Source: Marinobacterium rhizophilum DSM 18822 (GTDB taxonomy: Bacteria > Pseudomonadota > Gammaproteobacteria > Pseudomonadales > Balneatricaceae). Taken from it: a stretch of DNA of 64,000 nt. How positions within the stretch are numbered: the stretch's first letter is position 1; every line of letters starts with the position of its first letter. Below, one piece after another: positions 26,851 to 37,276 of the stretch. Location: the NCBI RefSeq assembly GCF_000378045.1, contig NZ_KB899102.1, positions 62,001 to 126,000 on the forward strand, read 5' to 3'. The notes under the pieces were generated by a model, which worked only from the letters and a program-made list of their open reading frames with translations, searched no databases and was not told where the DNA came from. The translations under genes and the position numbers were made by a program.

Positions 26851-27717
26851 ATGTTCAGTACCATCGTCAGCCCGCAGCAGCTAACGCAGCTGCTGGCCCA
26901 GAATTCCCCGAGCTGCTGCTTGCTGGACTGTCGTTTCAGCCTGGCGGACAGGCAGTATGGCCAGCGTGTTTACAGCGAGGGCCATATCAGCGGTGCGCAT
27001 TATCTGGATCTGGACAAGGATCTGGCCTCCGCCGTGGCGCCGGGTACCGGCCGGCACCCGCTGCCGGACATGGAGCGGCTCGTGGCACGTCTGCGTGCCT
27101 GTGGCGTTACGGCCGGGGTCCAGGTTGTGGTGTACGATGACTGCGCTGGCGCCATGGCGGCCCGTGCCTGGTGGCTGTTACGGGGGCTTGGGCTGGACTC
27201 TGTGGCGGTGTTCGATGGTGGTATCGGGGCCTGGGTCAGCAGTGGCGGCACGCTGAGCCGTGAGGTTCCCGCCGCCATTGAATCTGACCTTGAGTCGACG
27301 CCCTGGCCGGGGCACTGGTCGGGCACGGGGGTGTTCAGCACTGCCGAGGTGCAGGACAACCTGCAACAGGCGCAATTTGTCCTCGTGGATGCGCGCAGTG
27401 CGGAGCGTTTTCGCGGCGAGCAGGAACCCATTGATCCCGTGGCCGGGCATATACCGGGCGCACTTAACCGCCCGCTGACCGATAACCTGGACCAGGGCCG
27501 GTTCAAAAGTCCCCAGCTGCTGAAGCAGGAGTGGGAGGCACTGCTGGCTGGGCGCAACGCCCGCCAGGTCGTGCACATGTGCGGATCCGGCGTAACTGCC
27601 TGCCATAATCAGCTGGCCATGCAGATTGCCGGCCTGAACGGTTCCGGACTTTATCCAGGTTCCTGGAGTGAATGGATACAGGATCCGCAACGTCCCGTCG
27701 CGACGGGTCCTGCCTGA
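26851..27717 (+). CDS. Sulfurtransferase (3-mercaptopyruvate/thiosulfate type), two rhodanese domains
   Basis: A protein of 288 residues with two rhodanese domains. The first is inactive; the second carries the catalytic cysteine in HMCGSGVTACHN. CGSGVTA is the loop typical of 3-mercaptopyruvate sulfurtransferases (SseA type) rather than CRKGVT-type thiosulfate sulfurtransferases. The ATG at 26851 follows GGAGG; a TTG in frame at 26821 is less likely. It transfers sulfane sulfur to thiols or cyanide. Confidence 0.88.
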   Translation: MFSTIVSPQQLTQLLAQNSPSCCLLDCRFSLADRQYGQRVYSEGHISGAHYLDLDKDLASAVAPGTGRHPLPDMERLVARLRACGVTAGVQVVVYDDCAGAMAARAWWLLRGLGLDSVAVFDGGIGAWVSSGGTLSREVPAAIESDLESTPWPGHWSGTGVFSTAEVQDNLQQAQFVLVDARSAERFRGEQEPIDPVAGHIPGALNRPLTDNLDQGRFKSPQLLKQEWEALLAGRNARQVVHMCGSGVTACHNQLAMQIAGLNGSGLYPGSWSEWIQDPQRPVATGPA

Positions 27718-27932
27718 TACCTGGCGTCATTGCCTGGCGCAGACGTGCAATAAAAGGCGTCACCTGATCAGCGTTATTCTCGTTGTAATTCATCTTGCTG
27801 CTGTCACAAATCGGCTTGAAAAGTGGCACAGCGTTGTCACCTGCCGTTGCTAGGCTTTTCTGGCTCAGGGCGCTGCCCGGGTGGGTGGACTAAACTTGAC
27901 AGTTGAATAGAAGAATAACGGGAGAGTGGCGG

Positions 27933-28130
27933 ATGCAGATCAAAGAGCAGATCAGAAAGATCGCCGTACTGGACGTCGACGGTGAAAGTTTTGAAATTGA
28001 TGGACACTACAACGGCGACTCGCGCAAAGCCAGCTGGTATACGGTGATCCGGTCCAGTAACCGCAAGGTGCATGCTGATCACCTGGCGAGCTTCCCCAGC
28101 TGCGAAAAGATTCGCAGCATGATTCACTGA
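27933..28130 (+). CDS. Small hypothetical protein, 65 aa
   Basis: A basic, soluble 65-residue protein (MQIKEQIRKIAVLDVDGE at the start) after a GGGAG ribosome-binding site. No recognised domain. The alternating strands and a C-terminal helix suggest a compact fold. A bidirectional terminator follows 72 bp after the stop. Confidence 0.6.
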   Translation: MQIKEQIRKIAVLDVDGESFEIDGHYNGDSRKASWYTVIRSSNRKVHADHLASFPSCEKIRSMIH

Positions 28131-28202
28131 TGCGAGGCTGACCTTCGGTCGGAGGGCGCACGTTTTTGTCAGCATGAAATCAGGCGTGTCTGGCCTGATA
28201 TA

Positions 28203-28232
28203 AAACGCCAGGGGCATTCCCCTGGCGTTTTT
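28203..28232 (+). terminator. Bidirectional terminator between the small ORF and cysK
   Basis: AAAACGCCAGGGG and CCCCTGGCGTTTTT pair around CATT. It serves the plus-strand small gene and the convergent cysK. Confidence 0.85.
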
Positions 28233-28234
28233 GT

Positions 28235-29203
28235 TTACTGCACCAGTTCGTTGTCGCTGAACATGCCCTCGAACAGCGCGGTCGAAAGATAGCGCTCGCC
28301 GGAGTCGGGCAGGATCACGACGATATGCTGGCCCGCGTATGCCGGATCATTGGCAATGCGCAGTGCCGCGCAGGCAGCTGCCCCGCAGGAAATACCCGCC
28401 AAAATACCTTCCTTTTCCATCAGTGCCCGGGCAGTGGCAATGGCTTCTTCATTGGTGACCTGCTCGACCTGGTCGACCAGCGCGAGATCCAGGTTGCCGG
28501 GCAGGAAGCCGGCACCGATGCCCTGTATCTTGTGCGGGGCAGGTGTCAGTTCGTTGCCGGCGAGGGTCTGGCTGATGATGGGCGAGTCCACCGGTTCTAC
28601 CGCGACGCTGGTGATGGCCTTACCCTGAGTCTGTTTGATATAGCGCGATACGCCGGTGATGGTGCCGCCGGTACCTACGCCGGCCACCAGTACATCGACC
28701 AGGCCATCGGTGTCCTGCCAGATTTCGGGTCCTGTGGTCTTTTCATGAATCTCGGGATTGGCCGCGTTTTCAAACTGCTGCAGCATCAGATGGGTTTGCG
28801 GATTGCTCTCGACCAGCTCCGTGGCCTTGGCGATGGCGCCTTTCATGCCCTTGGCGGGTTCTGTCAGCAAGATCTCTGCTCCCAGCGCTTTCATCAGCTT
28901 GCGGCGCTCGATGCTCATGGAGGAGGGCATGGTGAGCACCAGTTTGTAACCGCGCGCGGCGGCGACATAGGCCAGGGCGACGCCGGTGTTGCCGCTGGTG
29001 GGTTCAACCAGGGTCATGCCGGGCTTGAGCTGGCCGGACTTCTCCGCGGCCCAGACCATGTTGGCGCCGATCCGGCATTTTACCGAGCCTGCCGGGTTGC
29101 GCGATTCGATCTTGGCGTACAGTCTGGCATGGGGTGCCAGCTGTTTCAGTTGCACCAGCGGTGTATTGCCAATGGATAAAGAGTTGTCCTCGTATATCTT
29201 CAT
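28235..29203 (-). CDS. cysK: Cysteine synthase A (O-acetylserine sulfhydrylase)
   Basis: A PLP enzyme of 322 residues that makes cysteine from O-acetylserine and sulfide. The PLP lysine is Lys42 in [14 protein letters not shown]; the phosphate and substrate loops are [12 protein letters not shown] and [15 protein letters not shown]. The C-terminal region [11 protein letters not shown] fits CysK rather than CysM. Single gene, ending in the shared terminator. Confidence 0.94.
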   Translation of the reverse strand: MKIYEDNSLSIGNTPLVQLKQLAPHARLYAKIESRNPAGSVKCRIGANMVWAAEKSGQLKPGMTLVEPTSGNTGVALAYVAAARGYKLVLTMPSSMSIERRKLMKALGAEILLTEPAKGMKGAIAKATELVESNPQTHLMLQQFENAANPEIHEKTTGPEIWQDTDGLVDVLVAGVGTGGTITGVSRYIKQTQGKAITSVAVEPVDSPIISQTLAGNELTPAPHKIQGIGAGFLPGNLDLALVDQVEQVTNEEAIATARALMEKEGILAGISCGAAACAALRIANDPAYAGQHIVVILPDSGERYLSTALFEGMFSDNELVQ

Positions 29204-29345
29204 GGTGATCCTTGTGTTTGAGGCGGTGGTAAAATCCGTTGCACAGTTATAGCGAACCGCGGGGCTTTGTGAAAGGGCTTGGTGGCCGGGGCAGGCGCAG
29301 GCGGTGACTGCCGCGGGCTCAATGATGATACAAACGAGGTAATGA

Positions 29346-29807
29346 ATGCGGCTGTTGATGAAAGTTATGGCCCCGGTTGTCTTTTGGCTGGCCTACGGGA
29401 TCTTTAGAATGCGCTGGCTTAAAGCGTCGCGCCACCGGCATTTGCTTGCCATGAAACTGTTTCGTCTCGCGGCGGATAACGGGCACCGCCGGGCGTTGTC
29501 GGTGTATGGCCACTTGCTGCATTTTCGCGGTGACGGTATCGCCAACCGGGTTCAGGGAGCCATCTATCTGCAGCTGGCGGCGGACAAGGGTGACAGCAAG
29601 GCCTGCTATCAGATGGGGCGCATTTTCGAGCAGGGCTTTGAACACCGCTTCGTGGCCGATACGGCCAAGGCGCTGCACTACTATCGCCGCGCTGCCGAGC
29701 AGCAGCATCCGCTGGCCCTGCGCCGACTGGCGGACGTATACCGGGATGGTGAGCTGGGTCAGGCCGTGGATCTTGAAACGGCGCAGCGCTGGGAAGCGCA
29801 GATTTAA
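29346..29807 (+). CDS. Sel1-repeat (TPR-like) protein
   Basis: A protein of 153 residues with an N-terminal hydrophobic stretch ([15 protein letters not shown]), which may anchor it, followed by about three Sel1 repeats, for example [20 protein letters not shown] and [20 protein letters not shown]. Sel1 proteins act as protein-protein scaffolds. Partners are unknown. Confidence 0.8.
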   Translation: MRLLMKVMAPVVFWLAYGIFRMRWLKASRHRHLLAMKLFRLAADNGHRRALSVYGHLLHFRGDGIANRVQGAIYLQLAADKGDSKACYQMGRIFEQGFEHRFVADTAKALHYYRRAAEQQHPLALRRLADVYRDGELGQAVDLETAQRWEAQI

Positions 29808-29876
29808 CGAGGGAGGGCGGCAGGGTCAAAGGGTATGGTTGGTAACCCTGCCGCTTTTCAACAACCTGTTAGGGGG

Positions 29877-31268
29877 TTAGGGAGTCGGGTTTTTCAGCTT
29901 GACGCGAAAGCGCAGCACGGTTTTACCTTTTGCCGGGACCTCCAGTGACCAGTGCGCGCGACCTCCGCGGCTCTCGGTCATCTCAAGGCTGGCATGCTCC
30001 AGTGTCCAGGGCTGGGCAAAGTTTACCGCCAGGTCCAGTGTCTTCACGTCGCTGCCGCTGTTGCGTACCAGCACTTCGTACTCAGCCAGGTAGCCGTCGT
30101 ACTCCTTGCTGAGCAGGGTCTGCTGGCGTTCAACACTCAGTTCAAAGGCTTCGCCGAGCATCAGCTCAACATCCTGTCCTGTGGGGGTATGGCCGATTCG
30201 ACTGCCGCCGATAAATTGCAGGCGGCCGTTTTCATCCGGGGCAAAGGTACGCACAGCCCCGCCGGGCAGCGGCGTATCGGCCCCATTCTCAAAGCTGAGC
30301 CAGGTTTGCGGCGCTGAGCGGTGACGCCGGCTGTCCGGGCGCGGCATGGCCAGAAATTCATGCCGGTATTCCCGCTTCACCGCCAGCGCAGCGGTGCTCA
30401 CCAGCGGCAGCTGTTTTTGCTGCTGATCCAGCAGGCTGGTGCTGTTGGGCAGGGTATAGAGCTGATAGTCCTCGAAAGCCTCCGGTGCGGCGTCGGGTTC
30501 GGACGCCATGGCGGCCATGGCGATGTTGGCCTTGCGATAGGTTTCCCGTTCAGGCTGGTTAAGGGTGCCGGCCATCAGCTGAAAGCGTGCATTCTCAAAG
30601 TCGATACCGGTTGAATTGTGCAGGGTGGCCAGGCCTTCGAGCGACATTTTCTCGCCGCTTTCATCGAGGGTCATTACATAGTCCATCTGCCAGCTCAAGC
30701 CGCCTGTCAGGTAGCTGAAGGTCGCTGGCGCCGCGGCGCTGGTTCCCTGGCTGCGAAACTCCAGGCTGGGTGTACTGCTCAAGTGTGTCGGCACGCTGGG
30801 GAAGATAAAACGCCAGTCGCCGTTCAGCGGAATGCTTTCTATCTGGCTGTCATGGCGCACCAGGGCGCGATCGCCCTCGATGCTCAGCAGAGTGACCTGC
30901 GTGAGGCTTTCATCGCCGTTGGCGGGGTTGCGCCTGGCCAGCTGAAGGTCCTGCCCGAGGTAGTAGCGCAGCAGGGATTGATGCGACAGCAGGTTGGTGT
31001 TGAGGTTCTGTTCCAGGATCTGACCGGCTCCCTTGATGGACAGCGTTTCGGTCTGCATTTGCCGGCTGACATCCTGGATGACGACAGCCTGGCCGGGGGC
31101 AAGAGCCGGCAGGGCGCGACTGTCCCGCACCAGCCCAAGGTTCTGGTTGTACACCGTGAGTGTCAGGTCTTTCTGGGCGTGGGCATCAATGCTCAGCGGT
31201 GTTGCTGCGTTCAGGTGCGCACTCAGCGTCACCAGGAGGGCGACAGGGGTGCTGTAACGGGCTTTCAT
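29877..31268 (-). CDS. DUF4139 family exported protein
   Basis: A secreted protein of 463 residues with a signal peptide (VALLVTLSAHLNAATP). The conserved region includes LTVYNQNLGLVRDSR near the mature start, TGGLSWQMDYVMTLDE, and a C-terminal YLAEYEVLVRNSG-to-RVKLKN beta-rich part, matching DUF4139. The function is unknown. It lies 95 bp downstream of the pseudokinase-FGE gene on the same strand. Confidence 0.85.
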   Translation of the reverse strand: MKARYSTPVALLVTLSAHLNAATPLSIDAHAQKDLTLTVYNQNLGLVRDSRALPALAPGQAVVIQDVSRQMQTETLSIKGAGQILEQNLNTNLLSHQSLLRYYLGQDLQLARRNPANGDESLTQVTLLSIEGDRALVRHDSQIESIPLNGDWRFIFPSVPTHLSSTPSLEFRSQGTSAAAPATFSYLTGGLSWQMDYVMTLDESGEKMSLEGLATLHNSTGIDFENARFQLMAGTLNQPERETYRKANIAMAAMASEPDAAPEAFEDYQLYTLPNSTSLLDQQQKQLPLVSTAALAVKREYRHEFLAMPRPDSRRHRSAPQTWLSFENGADTPLPGGAVRTFAPDENGRLQFIGGSRIGHTPTGQDVELMLGEAFELSVERQQTLLSKEYDGYLAEYEVLVRNSGSDVKTLDLAVNFAQPWTLEHASLEMTESRGGRAHWSLEVPAKGKTVLRFRVKLKNPTP

Positions 31269-31362
31269 TCAACGTACTCCATGTTTTAGACAACAGGGCC
31301 GGGCTCATCCTCGGGCCTCGGCTCTAGTGAGTGACTGTTACGACCTAGATGCCGCTACTTGA

Positions 31363-33318
31363 TTATTGCGCGGGCGTCTCGGTCGGCAGGTCCACCGCAA
31401 CACGAAACCCCCAGCTGGAGCTCAGGCCGCCGGGAGGATTGCGATAGCGACTGGAGGACCGCACCAGGCGGCCGATATCGAACCAGGAGCCGCCTCGCAT
31501 CACGCGGTATTCGCAGCCGCTTTGCTGGCGGGCGGAACCGTTGCGTGGTGCATCCCTATGATTATCGACGTAGCAGTCCTGCACCCATTCATCGACGTTG
31601 CCATTGAGGTCGAACAATCCCCAGGGGTTGGCCTCAAGACTGCCGACCGGAGCCGGCTGCTTGCCATCCCATTCACTACCGCACTCGTCACAGACCGCGA
31701 ATCCGCTACCAAGTTCATCGCCCCACCAATAGGCGCTCTGGGTTCCGGCGCGGGCGGCGTATTCCCATTCGGCTTCGCTCGGCAGGCGGTAGGGTTGGCC
31801 GGTTTCACGGGCGAGCCACTGCGCGTAGCGGCTGGCATCTTCCCAACTGACATTGATCACCGGTTGCCGGCCCCGGCCCCAGCCATTGTCATCGGGCTTG
31901 GCCCGGCCGGTGGCCGCGGCAAAGCGGTCATAGTCTTCGAAGGTCACTTCATGGCGCGCGAGGGCGACTGCGTGAGCGATGCTGACCTCGTGCATCGGCC
32001 TTTCATTGTCATCGCTTTGGCGCGACTCGGCGCCCATCAGAAAGGTGCCGCGGGGCAGGTGCACCATTTCCGGACCGTAATCACCCTGTTCCAGCGCATC
32101 AAAGAAAAACCCGCCCGGCGTCGTTCTATCACCCCGAAAGCGCTTGTCGGCTTCAGCGCTCGCGGGCTGCAGTGAACCTGCCTCGGGCGCAGTGCTATTC
32201 GGCGTGGCGCTTCTCAAGGCCTCCAGGGCCGTTGCCAGCTCGGCGTTTTGTTCTGCCAGACGCTGTAACTGCTGCTGCAGCGGGTTGACTGAGGGTTGAC
32301 CCAGCCTGAGCCCGAGCCAGATGCCGAGCAAAAGTCCGGCAATGAAAAGTGCGGCGCCGGACAGGCGGCTCGGGGTTATCCAGCCCTTCAGTCGCTGCCA
32401 GTAGTGCGCGGGGTTGTTGGGTATGCCTGCACCTGAGGCGTTGGGTGGGAGCGTGGGTGCCGTCTCATTGGGTGCTGTGGGAGTTGCGGATTCGGGCGGG
32501 CTGAATAATTGCTGCACCCAGCGTGCGGCCCCTTTGGGGCGCGCCTCTGGGTCCGTTACCAGGGCCTGCTGCAGCAGTGGCCACTGTGCCGGGGTTACCT
32601 TGCTCGGGCGGGCCTGGTTTTCAATATTCAGCGGTTCACCGGGTGCCCGGACAGGGAGGCTTCCGCTCAACAGTTGCAGTGCGATCAGGCCCAGGGCGTA
32701 AAGATCCGACTGCACACTGGTGCGGCTCGGGATATCCGCTTCGGGGGCTTCATAACGGGCTCTGACACTTTCATCCGGGCTTCCGGCTGCCTGCAGCGCT
32801 GCCAGGCCTGCGAAACCGAACAGTTTGACACCGCCCTGGCGATTGATAAAAACCTGCGCCGGGCTCAGGCAACCATGGGGTTGGCGCAGTGCCTGATACC
32901 CTGCATCCAGGGCCTGTGCCAGTTGGCCGAGCAGTGCGCGCTGCTTGGCGGGCGCGAGTTTGGCAGTCTTGCCGCGCTCGAACAGCCGGGCCAGCGTGAG
33001 GCCATCGACAGCTTCATGGGTGCTGAACAGCCATCCGCCCTTATCAAGGAAGTAGCCATAGCTGGTGAGCACATGGGGATGGTGCAGAGCCTTGCACAGC
33101 AGTACCTGTTTCTTGAATGCATTGACGAACGCAGTGTTGCCCTGCAGGTCAGGGGCAATTAACAGCAGTGTGACAGGGGTTTCCGGACGCGTGCTCAGGT
33201 CCTGTGCCTGCCAGAGTTCCCCCAGCGGATGGGCATCTATGCGTGCACTGAGCTGAAATCGGTGATGTTCGGGGCCCAGTACCTGGCCTGGTGTCAGCGG
33301 TGTGTAGGGTCTGTCCAG
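31363..33318 (-). CDS. Membrane-anchored pseudokinase fused to an FGE-sulfatase (SUMF1) domain; apparent CTG start
   Basis: About 651 residues. The N-terminal third is a eukaryotic-type kinase fold (GELWQAQDL to RYEAPEADIPSRTSVQSDLY) that lacks the key residues: no VAxK lysine, HGCLSPAQVFI in place of HRDLKPxN, and FGFAG in place of DFG. A transmembrane helix follows (about residues 325-345, LSGAALFIAGLLLGIWLGL), then a full FGE-sulfatase domain (MVHLPRGTFLMGAES, RLPSEAEWEYAARAG, GNVDEWVQDCY, MRGGSWFD). The frame is open to 33351 without ATG, GTG or TTG before the GTG at 33072, which lies inside the kinase fold; CTG at 33318 follows an ideal GGAGG. Confidence 0.75.
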   Translation of the reverse strand: MDRPYTPLTPGQVLGPEHHRFQLSARIDAHPLGELWQAQDLSTRPETPVTLLLIAPDLQGNTAFVNAFKKQVLLCKALHHPHVLTSYGYFLDKGGWLFSTHEAVDGLTLARLFERGKTAKLAPAKQRALLGQLAQALDAGYQALRQPHGCLSPAQVFINRQGGVKLFGFAGLAALQAAGSPDESVRARYEAPEADIPSRTSVQSDLYALGLIALQLLSGSLPVRAPGEPLNIENQARPSKVTPAQWPLLQQALVTDPEARPKGAARWVQQLFSPPESATPTAPNETAPTLPPNASGAGIPNNPAHYWQRLKGWITPSRLSGAALFIAGLLLGIWLGLRLGQPSVNPLQQQLQRLAEQNAELATALEALRSATPNSTAPEAGSLQPASAEADKRFRGDRTTPGGFFFDALEQGDYGPEMVHLPRGTFLMGAESRQSDDNERPMHEVSIAHAVALARHEVTFEDYDRFAAATGRAKPDDNGWGRGRQPVINVSWEDASRYAQWLARETGQPYRLPSEAEWEYAARAGTQSAYWWGDELGSGFAVCDECGSEWDGKQPAPVGSLEANPWGLFDLNGNVDEWVQDCYVDNHRDAPRNGSARQQSGCEYRVMRGGSWFDIGRLVRSSSRYRNPPGGLSSSWGFRVAVDLPTETPAQ

Positions 33319-33323
33319 AAACG

Positions 33324-33328
33324 CCTCC
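33324..33328 (-). promoter_or_regulatory. Shine-Dalgarno GGAGG that places a CTG start codon
   Basis: On the minus strand GGAGG is followed by five bases and then CTG at 33318-33316, in frame with the kinase-FGE fusion. No ATG, GTG or TTG in that frame lies between the upstream stop (33352-33354) and residue 83. The homologous kinase sequence begins directly after it. Confidence 0.55.
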
Positions 33329-33460
33329 GTTTCACGGTGCTGTGATGCGCTTTATACCAAGAATAAGCTCCCATGATAGCCCAGGAATGACCTTTGAATT
33401 CAACATCCCTTGAGGGTATGTAAGCTTGAACACAGTCGCTCACGCGTGCCTGGGCCAGAA

Positions 33461-33495
33461 AGCGCAAAAGCGCCCCGCGGGGCGCCTTTGCTTTT
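33461..33495 (-). terminator. Terminator after kdsA
   Basis: GCGCCCC (33470-33476) and GGGGCGC (33479-33485) form a GC stem flanked by AAAAG and CTTTG tracts, giving a U-rich run on the minus strand after kdsA. Confidence 0.65.
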
Positions 33496-33529
33496 AGTAC
33501 TCAGGCCGTTGCTCTGGTCCTGAAGTGGA

Positions 33530-34384
<855 letters not shown>

Positions 34385-34413
34385 CTACCGTAGCCGGAGT
34401 TCTTTTGGAAGCC

Positions 34414-34475
34414 AGAGACTTATTCACAGGTTCCCTGAACATGGGGCCCGCGTGGCCGCAGGTCGGGGCTTTATG
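34414..34475. repeat. Dispersed intergenic repeat, copy B
   Basis: ACTTATTCACAGGTTCCCTG through CCGCAGGTCGGGG matches copy A at 12904-12961 closely, with a small indel in the middle. It lies between kdsA and the PilZ-like gene. Confidence 0.5.
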
Positions 34476-34495
34476 GGCCTGACTTAAAGGCTGGA

Positions 34496-34912
34496 TTATA
34501 AGTTATTCGACGGGAAAAGTGCGGCATATTTGGCAATCCATTCCAGCGCGGCTTCGTCTTCACTCAGGGTGCGCCCCTGCTGATCCTGCACCCACTGGCG
34601 GTAATAGCGAATATGGCAGACTTGCTCGAACATGCGCATGCGCTGGGCGTGTTCGTCGTTGGCAAAACGGATGTGCAGCTCGTAATGGTCCTGATGGGCG
34701 CGGCACCATTCAATCTGGCCGGTGATGGCGGGCGTATGGGCATTATCGCGGATGCTAATGTTGACCTGTTGTCCTGTGGCCAGCATGGCGGCCGACCTGC
34801 ACACCAGGCCGAGCGGCATGGGTGTGTTTGCAGTATCGCAGCTGTGTTCAACGACCTGAACTTCGAGCGGGATCTCGTCGGGATGGCGGATAAAGCATGG
34901 CTGGTTGTTCAT
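34496..34912 (-). CDS. PilZ-like domain protein
   Basis: A protein of 138 residues. The N-terminal FIRHPDEIPLEV segment and the following beta-rich half resemble PilZ proteins, but the second arginine of RxxxR and the D/NxSxxG loop are not clearly present, so c-di-GMP binding is doubtful. The C-terminal part (IRYYRQWVQDQQGRTLSED) is helical and resembles a C-terminal tail seen in PilZ-annotated proteins of this group. Single gene. Confidence 0.55.
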   Translation of the reverse strand: MNNQPCFIRHPDEIPLEVQVVEHSCDTANTPMPLGLVCRSAAMLATGQQVNISIRDNAHTPAITGQIEWCRAHQDHYELHIRFANDEHAQRMRMFEQVCHIRYYRQWVQDQQGRTLSEDEAALEWIAKYAALFPSNNL

Positions 34913-35126
34913 GACAACCTCCGCAGATCAGATGACTCAAGGCCCTTGTATCAGCACGGGTTATTGCAGGTCCCTGTGCTTGTCCAGTGGCGCCCTTGTA
35001 CATAGAGTATATCGGCCAGGGTGAAAGTAACCTGAACAGAAATTTGCAGGGATTAGTCGGTGGCACCCCGTTGGTCGGCCCCTAACCCACTGGAATAACA
35101 GATAGTCAAGAATACCGGACGGATGG

Positions 35127-35660
35127 ATGGACTTAACAAAGCAGCAGGCGGCCATACAGGCCGGATATGAGGCGCTTATCGACTCGATGGCAACGCTGTC
35201 TCTGGCCACGGTGGCTGCCAATGGCCAGGCGGATATCAGTTATGCCCCCTTCGTACGGGATGACCAGGGGCGCTTCTGCATCTTTGTCAGTACACTGGCG
35301 GCTCACACCGGCAACCTGCTGCGGGAGCCCTCAGCCTCGGTGATGCTGATCCAGCCGGAGTCCGAGGCGAGCAACCTGTTTGCCCGCGAACGTCTGACGT
35401 TGCGTTGCCGGGCCGAGGAAATCAAGCCGGATGAGCCATGCTACGATGCGATTTTACAGCGCATGCAGGCGCGATTCGGGCCGTTGATACAGCAGCTTCG
35501 CAGCCTGGCGGATTTCCACCTGCTGGCGCTGGCGCCCCAGTCCGGCACCTATGTCGTTGGGTTTGGCCGCGCCTATGAACTGGATGTGGCCAGTGGCGTG
35601 TTGCGGCATATTGACGCCGACCGGCTGCGGGGCCGGTCACCGGGACGGTCGGGCAAGTAG
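35127..35660 (+). CDS. HugZ/PNPOx-like flavin or haem-binding split barrel protein
   Basis: A protein of 177 residues with the pyridoxamine-phosphate oxidase-like split barrel: MATLSLATVAANGQADISYA, FCIFVSTLAAHTGNLLREP and FARERLTLRCRAEEI. It resembles the HugZ haem-degrading subgroup, and the LRRxRADFHLLALAP-like segment (RSLADFHLLALAPQSGTYV) supports this. It lacks a clear C-terminal haem-binding His extension. No haem-uptake gene adjoins it. Confidence 0.75.
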   Translation: MDLTKQQAAIQAGYEALIDSMATLSLATVAANGQADISYAPFVRDDQGRFCIFVSTLAAHTGNLLREPSASVMLIQPESEASNLFARERLTLRCRAEEIKPDEPCYDAILQRMQARFGPLIQQLRSLADFHLLALAPQSGTYVVGFGRAYELDVASGVLRHIDADRLRGRSPGRSGK

Positions 35661-35705
35661 CCTGGGATCATCCTGCAAGTGCCGTCGGCACCGCTATGCC
35701 TGGCT

Positions 35706-36632
35706 TCAGAGCGCCTGCAGCATCTCGCCGGCAACCCAGCTGGCAGCGAGGAGGGCGACAAAACAGCCATAGGCGAACCAGCGATAGCGCTGGGCCAGCT
35801 TTTCTTCGTCGTAGGTGGACAGCAGGTAGGGCTGATCCGATTCGTCCGGACGCATCAGTACATGGACCGTGGGGAGTCTGTGCAATTCCTTCTGGCGTAC
35901 CATCACCTCTTTGCGGGCCCGGGTTTGCACTTGTTCCCATTCATCCGGATCCAGCTGTCCGTTGCGGTTACTGTCAAAGCGTGCCAGCAGCTGTTGGTAG
36001 TCCGCTTTCCACTGGCGAATGAGCTCGCCAGTCTCCCGGGTCTGATCCAGTTGGTCGCGCCCGCCCCCCAGACTTTGAAACCGGCCCAGGGCGTAGACCG
36101 TTTCGTATTCCAGGATCAGTTCTTCGAGATAGCGGTAGCGGCTGGCACCAAAACGTACATTGAAGCGAAAGCCGGTACGCTGATCCGGTGGCCCGCCAGC
36201 GGGCATCGGGGTGTGGCCGTGCCAGCGCTTGCGTAACGCCGCCTTGACCTCGGCGCCTTCGGGGTCGATCTGGCAGATACCGCTCTGGTCATCCAGCTGA
36301 AACCATGCGTCCGAGGTGCCTTCGCGCTCACAGACCCAGCGGCGATTCTTGCCGCTGCCTTTTTCCCGTTCGACCTTGTAGTGATACCAGACACATTCAC
36401 GCCCGGTGAGCGGGGCGTGGAGCAGGCCATTGGGGCTGGGCAGGGCCTGACCCTGCAGTTCTACATAGCCCTGGTGCGCGGACTGCACTCGGGCGGTCGG
36501 CGTGTCTGCGATCAGGCGGTAACGTTTGAGACAGCGAAAGCCGAACCAGAAGCCGGCCAGGACCACGGCACAACTCACACCCAGGGCGATCACGACTTCA
36601 TGCCGCTCCAGCGTGGAGGTATCCAGCAGCAT
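35706..36632 (-). CDS. GIDE-domain membrane protein with EF-hand-like loop
   Basis: A protein of 308 residues with one helix near each end (about 15-35 and 285-305) and a central GIDE domain (GRECVWYHYKVEREKGSGK). Near residue 218 it has DSNRNGQLDPDEWE, which matches a calcium-binding EF-hand loop. GIDE is the domain of the E3 ligase MUL1, but no RING domain is present, so ligase naming is unwarranted. Its start overlaps the lemA-like stop (ATGA), and GIDE-LemA pairs are common in bacteria. A role in envelope or membrane quality is likely. Confidence 0.8.
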   Translation of the reverse strand: MLLDTSTLERHEVVIALGVSCAVVLAGFWFGFRCLKRYRLIADTPTARVQSAHQGYVELQGQALPSPNGLLHAPLTGRECVWYHYKVEREKGSGKNRRWVCEREGTSDAWFQLDDQSGICQIDPEGAEVKAALRKRWHGHTPMPAGGPPDQRTGFRFNVRFGASRYRYLEELILEYETVYALGRFQSLGGGRDQLDQTRETGELIRQWKADYQQLLARFDSNRNGQLDPDEWEQVQTRARKEVMVRQKELHRLPTVHVLMRPDESDQPYLLSTYDEEKLAQRYRWFAYGCFVALLAASWVAGEMLQAL

Positions 36633-37204
36633 CAGCCGAACAGGGCCTTGATATTCACGTCGGCTTTGTGTGCATCCTCGAATTCCAGCAGGTCTGCGGC
36701 CTTGAAGCCGAATTTGCCGGCGATCAGGCTGTCGGGAAACTGTTCGATACGGATGTTGTTGAGGTTCACCGATTCGTTGTAGAACTCACGCCGGTCGGCA
36801 ATACCGCTTTCAAGGCCGGTAATGCGCCCCTGCAGGTGCTGAAAGGTCTCGCTGGTCTTGAGGTCCGGATAGGCTTCGGCCACGGCAAACAGGTTGCCAA
36901 GACCAAACCTCATCTGGGTTTCAGCCTTGCCAACGGCCCTAATGTCCTGCGCTTCGCGCGCCTGGGCCACGGCATTACGGGCCTTCATCACGGCTTCCAG
37001 GGTTTGCTGCTCAAAGCCCATGTACTGCTTGCAGGTTTCGACCAGTTTGGGCAGTTCGTCGTGGCGTTGCTTGAGCAGTACATCGATATTGGCCCAGGCC
37101 TTTGACACATTGTGCTTGAGGCGAACCAGGTTGTTGTAGAGCGAGATGCCATATAACGCCAGCAGTACGGCGCCGGCCAGAAGAATAAGCGTAATCGGAT
37201 CCAT
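36632..37204 (-). CDS. LemA family protein
   Basis: A protein of 190 residues with an N-terminal membrane helix (ITLILLAGAVLLALYGISLY) followed by the LemA helical domain: NNLVRLKHNVSKAWANIDVLLKQRHDELPKLVE (blocks NNLVRLKHNVSKAWANID and LKQRHDELPKLVETCKQYM), then an elongated four-helix bundle. It overlaps the GIDE gene by 4 bp and follows DUF2788 by 72 bp. Confidence 0.93.
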   Translation of the reverse strand: MDPITLILLAGAVLLALYGISLYNNLVRLKHNVSKAWANIDVLLKQRHDELPKLVETCKQYMGFEQQTLEAVMKARNAVAQAREAQDIRAVGKAETQMRFGLGNLFAVAEAYPDLKTSETFQHLQGRITGLESGIADRREFYNESVNLNNIRIEQFPDSLIAGKFGFKAADLLEFEDAHKADVNIKALFG

Positions 37205-37276
37205 GGATGTCTTCCTTGCTTGTTTACCTGAGCACTATAGCGCACCCGATCCAGGGGCTGAGCGCAGTACCGGTGG

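Noticed and set aside
27820-27840. Possible sigma-54 promoter TGGCACAGCGTTGTC before the 65-aa gene
   Set aside because: The GG-to-GC spacing and the -12 GC are not met (TTGTC instead of TTGC), so it is not a valid -24/-12 element.
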